64,000 nucleotides of DNA from Odobenus rosmarus divergens (lineage: Eukaryota; Chordata; Mammalia; Carnivora; Odobenidae), in contig NW_004450478.1 of assembly GCF_000321225.1 (NCBI RefSeq), positions 2,513,634 to 2,577,633 of the forward strand, in the 5' to 3' direction. Position 1 is the first letter of the stretch. Each line of letters starts with the position of its first letter. Below, one piece after another: positions 60,519 to 64,000 of this stretch. A program made the position numbers and the translations under genes. The notes beneath the pieces were generated by a model that saw only the letters and a list, made by a program, of their open reading frames with translations, made no database searches and was not told where the DNA came from.

Positions 60519-63500
60519 CTGAAGAGGGGGAGAGAAAGAGATTGCATAAAACAGAGACTGCAATCAAATTACACAAAATGTCCTAGATCTATTATGAGGA
60601 AGGGGTCCTAGGTAACACTGGGGGAAAGTAAGGAGTCGGCACTTCACAACCGGGAATGTAATCCTCCAATCTTGGCTCCTCCTGTCCAAGCCTCATTTAT
60701 GCACATCAAAACCTCCCATAGGCCAAACCACCGTTTCATGTGATGACTGTCACTTTTCCTCCAGGGGCCCACGACACCATTAGAGCAATTGTTTCAGATC
60801 AGGATTATAGTCCTTGGGACAGGTAATAAAGTTTGTCTTGCACATCCCTGATAGAAAAGCTTTAAATCTTTTGAGCAATATATATATATATGAAAACAGT
60901 AAAAAATTCTATGAAGAACAAGCACTGTTTTTGAGCTCTATAAAAATCAAAATTTCTAATTCCACAATTAAACTTTAATTACTTAATTTGTTGAGGGGGA
61001 GAAAATCTTTTAGTGAAATGAATGGAATATCAAATGTTAAAATACATGGAAACTTTCTGAAATTAAAAAACAACAGATTATTTTCTGTTGAGTTCCTAAA
61101 TATATTTTTGGTTTTTTTTTCCCTTAGAAGTATTACTATTGGCCAGGGGAAAATACAATTATATCCAGAATTCAAAACATAATGTATTTTAAGCACTTTT
61201 ATAATGACTCACTGATAACTTCCTTAAAACTTTCTCAGTGGTAAAATTGCTTACAGTCAGTTTTGATTATACCATTAGTTAACCTCTATCTTTTCGTATA
61301 GTTAATGCAGCTTTTCTGGCTTTACTTACATTCAAATTATAAAAAAATGTGAATATAGAGAAAACAAGAACAGTAAGTATTCTTACTATTCTATTAGTCT
61401 TTTACCTTAAAGACTCATCAAAAGAATATGAAACCATCCATTTCATGCTTTATGATTTCATTCTCTTTCAATCGGCCTCAGCACAAAGGATTTTATAATC
61501 TCAAATTTACTCAACCATTTAAGCATTGGTGACCCTTCACAACATATTTTAATTTTGTTAGGCAAGCTTTCTTTTTCAAAACAGCAAATCTTATCACTTA
61601 AAAATTTCCTTCCCATTAAATTCAATTATTCTTCATAGTCTCATATTAAAAATCTTTAACACATTTACATATATTTGGTACTTTAATTAGAACTACACAT
61701 TAGATTCTTTATAGGCAAAAAAATCCTTCTGCTGATAGTTAAAAAAAAAAACAAGCATTAATGTACTATTGTTTTTAAATGTACTATTTTTAATGTGATT
61801 ATTACTAAAGTTTAAATTTAAAATTAATTTTGTCCCATATGCATAACCATGAACTTTACCATTAGACCTTCCCATGGTGACACACATTCATTCCTTCATT
61901 CATTCACTCATTCATTAAGACAGAGAGACAGCACACGCACAAGTGGGGGGGGGTGGTGGGCAAGGGAGAGAGGGCGGAGGGAGAGGGAGGGAGAGAATCT
62001 TAAGCAGGCTCCATGCCCCAGCATGGAGCCCAAAGTGGGGTGCGATCCCACAACCCTAAGATCATGCCCTGAGTCGAAATCAAGGGTCAGATGCTTAACC
62101 AAATGAGCCACCCAGGAGCCTGACACACTTTTAAATAATAGAAATAGCTGTTAAAATTAGAATGTATATGTCTGTTACAGAGGTGAGTCCAGGGTTGAAA
62201 TCAGGTGATAGTTTATATTACCCAGGAGCTGGATATTTAATTTGGAGTGGGGGGAATTGTATCCTCTTTCCTGGCAAAATACAGATTAAGGGCTGGCAAG
62301 AGCAAAAAGGGAGACACAGCTTGTTTCCTGTATCCCCTCCATTTCTTCCAAAGCATAGTAAGTATGATGAATTCACATGTAGATTTTGTTTTTCTAAGAC
62401 GTCAGTAAGTACAGAGACATGGAAATGAAGAATGGCCCTACCATTTCTCTCTCAGTTCAGCAAGAGACATGGTAAGTGACTTTAGGTGGAAAAAACGTCA
62501 CTGTTCATCCTGCCCCATGTCTGTACATGAGGGCATCTATGCCATTAGGAACTCTTCCCTGCTGGGGGAGGAGGGGAGCTCTATCATGGAAACCAGCGCA
62601 TGGAGAGGCTGTATCAGGTACTCAGGATGGGATGCCGGTCCAAAGGTAAAGCTCTTTGTAAAGATTTTATCTTTTCTATGATACCTCAATGAATTGGATG
62701 AAATGAATACTTTGGAAAAGACTGGGTTACACACAGCCTTATTATAAAAATTCTAATAAAACAGGTAACTGCTATAATAATATTTCTATCACAGGAAGCG
62801 CAGGAATCAAGGATAAAACAGGGACAGACATATGCAACCATTGTATACAGTCAGCAGTTCTAGCCTCATCTTGCAGGTCCTTGAATCACTGAAAAATGCC
62901 TTTCCTTTTTGCTTTTAATAGAAGTGCTGATAAACAGTGTAATATATCTAGAATTCTTTGGCAGAAAAGTGGACAAGACCAAGTGCTTTGAAGTCAATAA
63001 ACCAGAACCAGAATAATCAAATCATGATATTATATATATATATATATTACCATGATATAAATGATCCTGAGAAATTCATTTTAATGCTGATAAGGAACAG
63101 GAATTGTCCACATCACTTAACTGTTAGGCTCCAACTAGCATATGAATAGTTTTATAAATAAATGAAAATGATACTTCCCTTTGAAACCTCGTCTGCTACA
63201 AAAACAGGAGTGGAGAATGTACTTTCATTAATAAATTATTTTAGCACAGCTAGGAAAGCCTTGTTTGCTATTTATTTTTTGAGGGAAAACGAATTTTCAC
63301 AATTCATGAATTCATTTAAAGTAACACGAGTTGAAATGAAATTTGACACTGATTTAGAATGAAAGGAAGGATACGTTTGGGCATGTTAAGTGATAAACCC
63401 TTATAGGTATGAGAAATGGGACAGGTAGATGCACAAATAAGTCGGGGGTGGGGGAGGGTAATGCAAGACAACTGTGAAGTCTGAAAAACGGATGATTATA

Positions 63501-63813
63501 CTTAACTGAAAAAAAAAAAAAAAGACTATTTCATGAGGGAAATTAAGAGGTGGGGAAAATGGGTACGCCAAGATGCCATCAACTCAGCCTCGGATGGCAG
63601 GGGTGGGCTTCCGAAAAGCTGTGGGGAGGAAGAAGTAGGAGGTAGGAAGAGTTAGACGTAGTTAAGAGCAAGTGAGAAAGTGATGAAATGTGACTGACAG
63701 CCTCAGAGAGCACACTCGTTGTGAGGAATGGGCCTGTCTGCCTGGTTCAGTCACTAAAATACACAGCAACTGAGAGTGCAAATAGTATTTATAAAGAAGT
63801 GTTCGAACGTACC
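60519..63813 (-). other. CADPS2: CADPS2 intron between exons a and b
   Basis: This 3.3-kb phase-0 intron has donor GTACGT and an acceptor ending in ctcttcag. It holds one minus-strand Can-SINE (61887-62120), short TA runs near 60882-60893 and 63031-63049, and a 17-nt A run near 63510. The rest is AT-rich sequence in which I see no gene. Confidence 0.85.
61879..62128 (-). mobile_element. Can-SINE with short target-site duplication
   Basis: Element about 61887-62120. (ATTC)n-like tail, agtcgaaatcaagggtcaga and the end gccacccaggagcc; tgacacac on both sides (61879-61886, 62121-62128). Confidence 0.85.
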
Positions 63814-63876
63814 CTTTCAAGTAATGAAAGCGTAGCTTTTAGAGCACCTTCAGGTCGTCCAAAGGGAAAACAGTAT
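63814..63876 (-). CDS. CADPS2: CADPS2 exon a (YCFPFGRPEGALK / ATLSLLER), with 1-nt deletion
   Basis: This is the most upstream exon visible. The acceptor AG is at 63878-63877 after a T-rich tract, and the donor reads GTACGT starting at 63813. Reading from 63875 gives YCFPFGRPEGALK, then the conserved continuation ATLSLLER appears only in the next frame. One base is missing near 63837-63841, where the plus strand reads gcgtagctttagagc. The exon is 63 nt; the conserved frame needs 64 (one phase base plus 21 codons). Read as given, the frame runs through LRFHYLKGF and meets TAA right at the start of the next exon. The flanking splice sites and all other exons are intact, so an assembly or sequencing error is as likely as a real allele. 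Identification is firm; functional state is uncertain. Confidence 0.92.
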
Positions 63877-64000
63877 CTTTAAAAACAAAAGGAGGAACAC
63901 AAAAGTCAAACATTTAATATCCAAGACGGCTCAATAATTCCCTCTTCTATTACTTGGCATTATTGAAGAACAGTGAAAGGTGGTTAAAATAGCATCAACC
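63877..64000 (-). other. CADPS2: CADPS2 intron, upstream part
   Basis: This is the 3' end of the intron preceding exon a. It contains the T-rich acceptor tract and nothing else that I recognise. The intron continues beyond the right edge. Confidence 0.8.

Larger units (their letters stand above)
3230..63876 (-). other. CADPS2: CADPS2 gene, internal part (10 exons visible)
   Basis: CADPS2 (CAPS2) is a peripheral membrane protein that primes dense-core vesicles for calcium-triggered exocytosis; known family roles include release of neurotrophins such as BDNF and NT-3 and of catecholamines. Translating the minus strand gives consecutive blocks that match my memory of the family, such as [51 protein letters not shown] and [17 protein letters not shown]2 is preferred over its paralogue CADPS because of variants such as [19 protein letters not shown] and QPQDSWDSF. 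Exon order, GT-AG boundaries and codon phases are all consistent. The C2 and PH domains should be encoded to the right of the window and the C-terminal tail to the left. The part seen here covers the region leading into, and much of, the MHD1/MUN-like domain. No promoter, start codon or polyadenylation signal of the gene is in the window. Confidence 0.96.

Noticed and set aside
1..64000. Genes known to sit within or near CADPS2 in mammals (RNF133, RNF148, TAS2R16)
   Set aside because: These are single-coding-exon genes that would give open frames of several hundred codons; none is present in this window.

Overview
This is a nuclear intronic window from a mammal of the order Carnivora. It is rich in tRNA-derived Can-SINEs, whose heads read 'cgcctgggtggctcag' and whose tails are poly(A). 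The SINE subtype with a 'gccattaagcgtctgcc' head and a 'gtcaaataaataaataaa' tail suggests a caniform (bear, seal or mustelid-like) rather than a cat, but the species cannot be fixed from this sequence. There are no prokaryotic genes, and the short open frames on both strands are mostly chance frames or frames through repeats.

The one protein-coding gene I can support is CADPS2 (calcium-dependent secretion activator 2, CAPS2). It runs on the minus strand through the whole window, so transcription goes from right to left. Ten internal exons are visible, from 63876 down to 3230. They include two microexons of 21 and 15 nt. Every intron boundary is GT-AG and the phases of all ten agree with one another. 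Together they encode about 350 residues of the C-terminal half of the protein, covering much of the MHD1/MUN-like region used in priming dense-core vesicles. The 5' exons lie beyond the right edge and the last exons beyond the left edge. The first exon in the window (63814-63876) has lost one base compared with the conserved reading frame. This is either an assembly error or a disabling allele.

Layout, left to right: 1-10368 holds six exons (FGSQW microexon up to the exon coding for CNGKFHKHL), with one intron of only 124 nt. 10369-24815 is an intron with Can-SINEs, L1 3' ends, L2 and MIR, and a GC/CpG-richer islet around 21590-22420. 24816-24972 is the FAWWPDLL exon. 24973-36798 is an intron carrying a 2.2-kb L1 relic, several SINEs, MIRs and an exon-like open segment at 31107-31293. 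36799-36902 is the LAELCIEVL exon. 36903-58366 is the largest intron; it holds a SINE-bearing 424-bp tandem duplication, a 1.33-kb hAT-type DNA transposon relic with 8-bp target-site duplications, a MER5-type element, an antisense L1 relic and a TA/TG microsatellite. 58367-64000 holds the 21-nt microexon and the two most upstream exons.

I found no RNA gene, CRISPR array, operon or novel multi-gene system. The most useful observations are the frameshift, the microexons, the tandem duplication and the exon-like segment.
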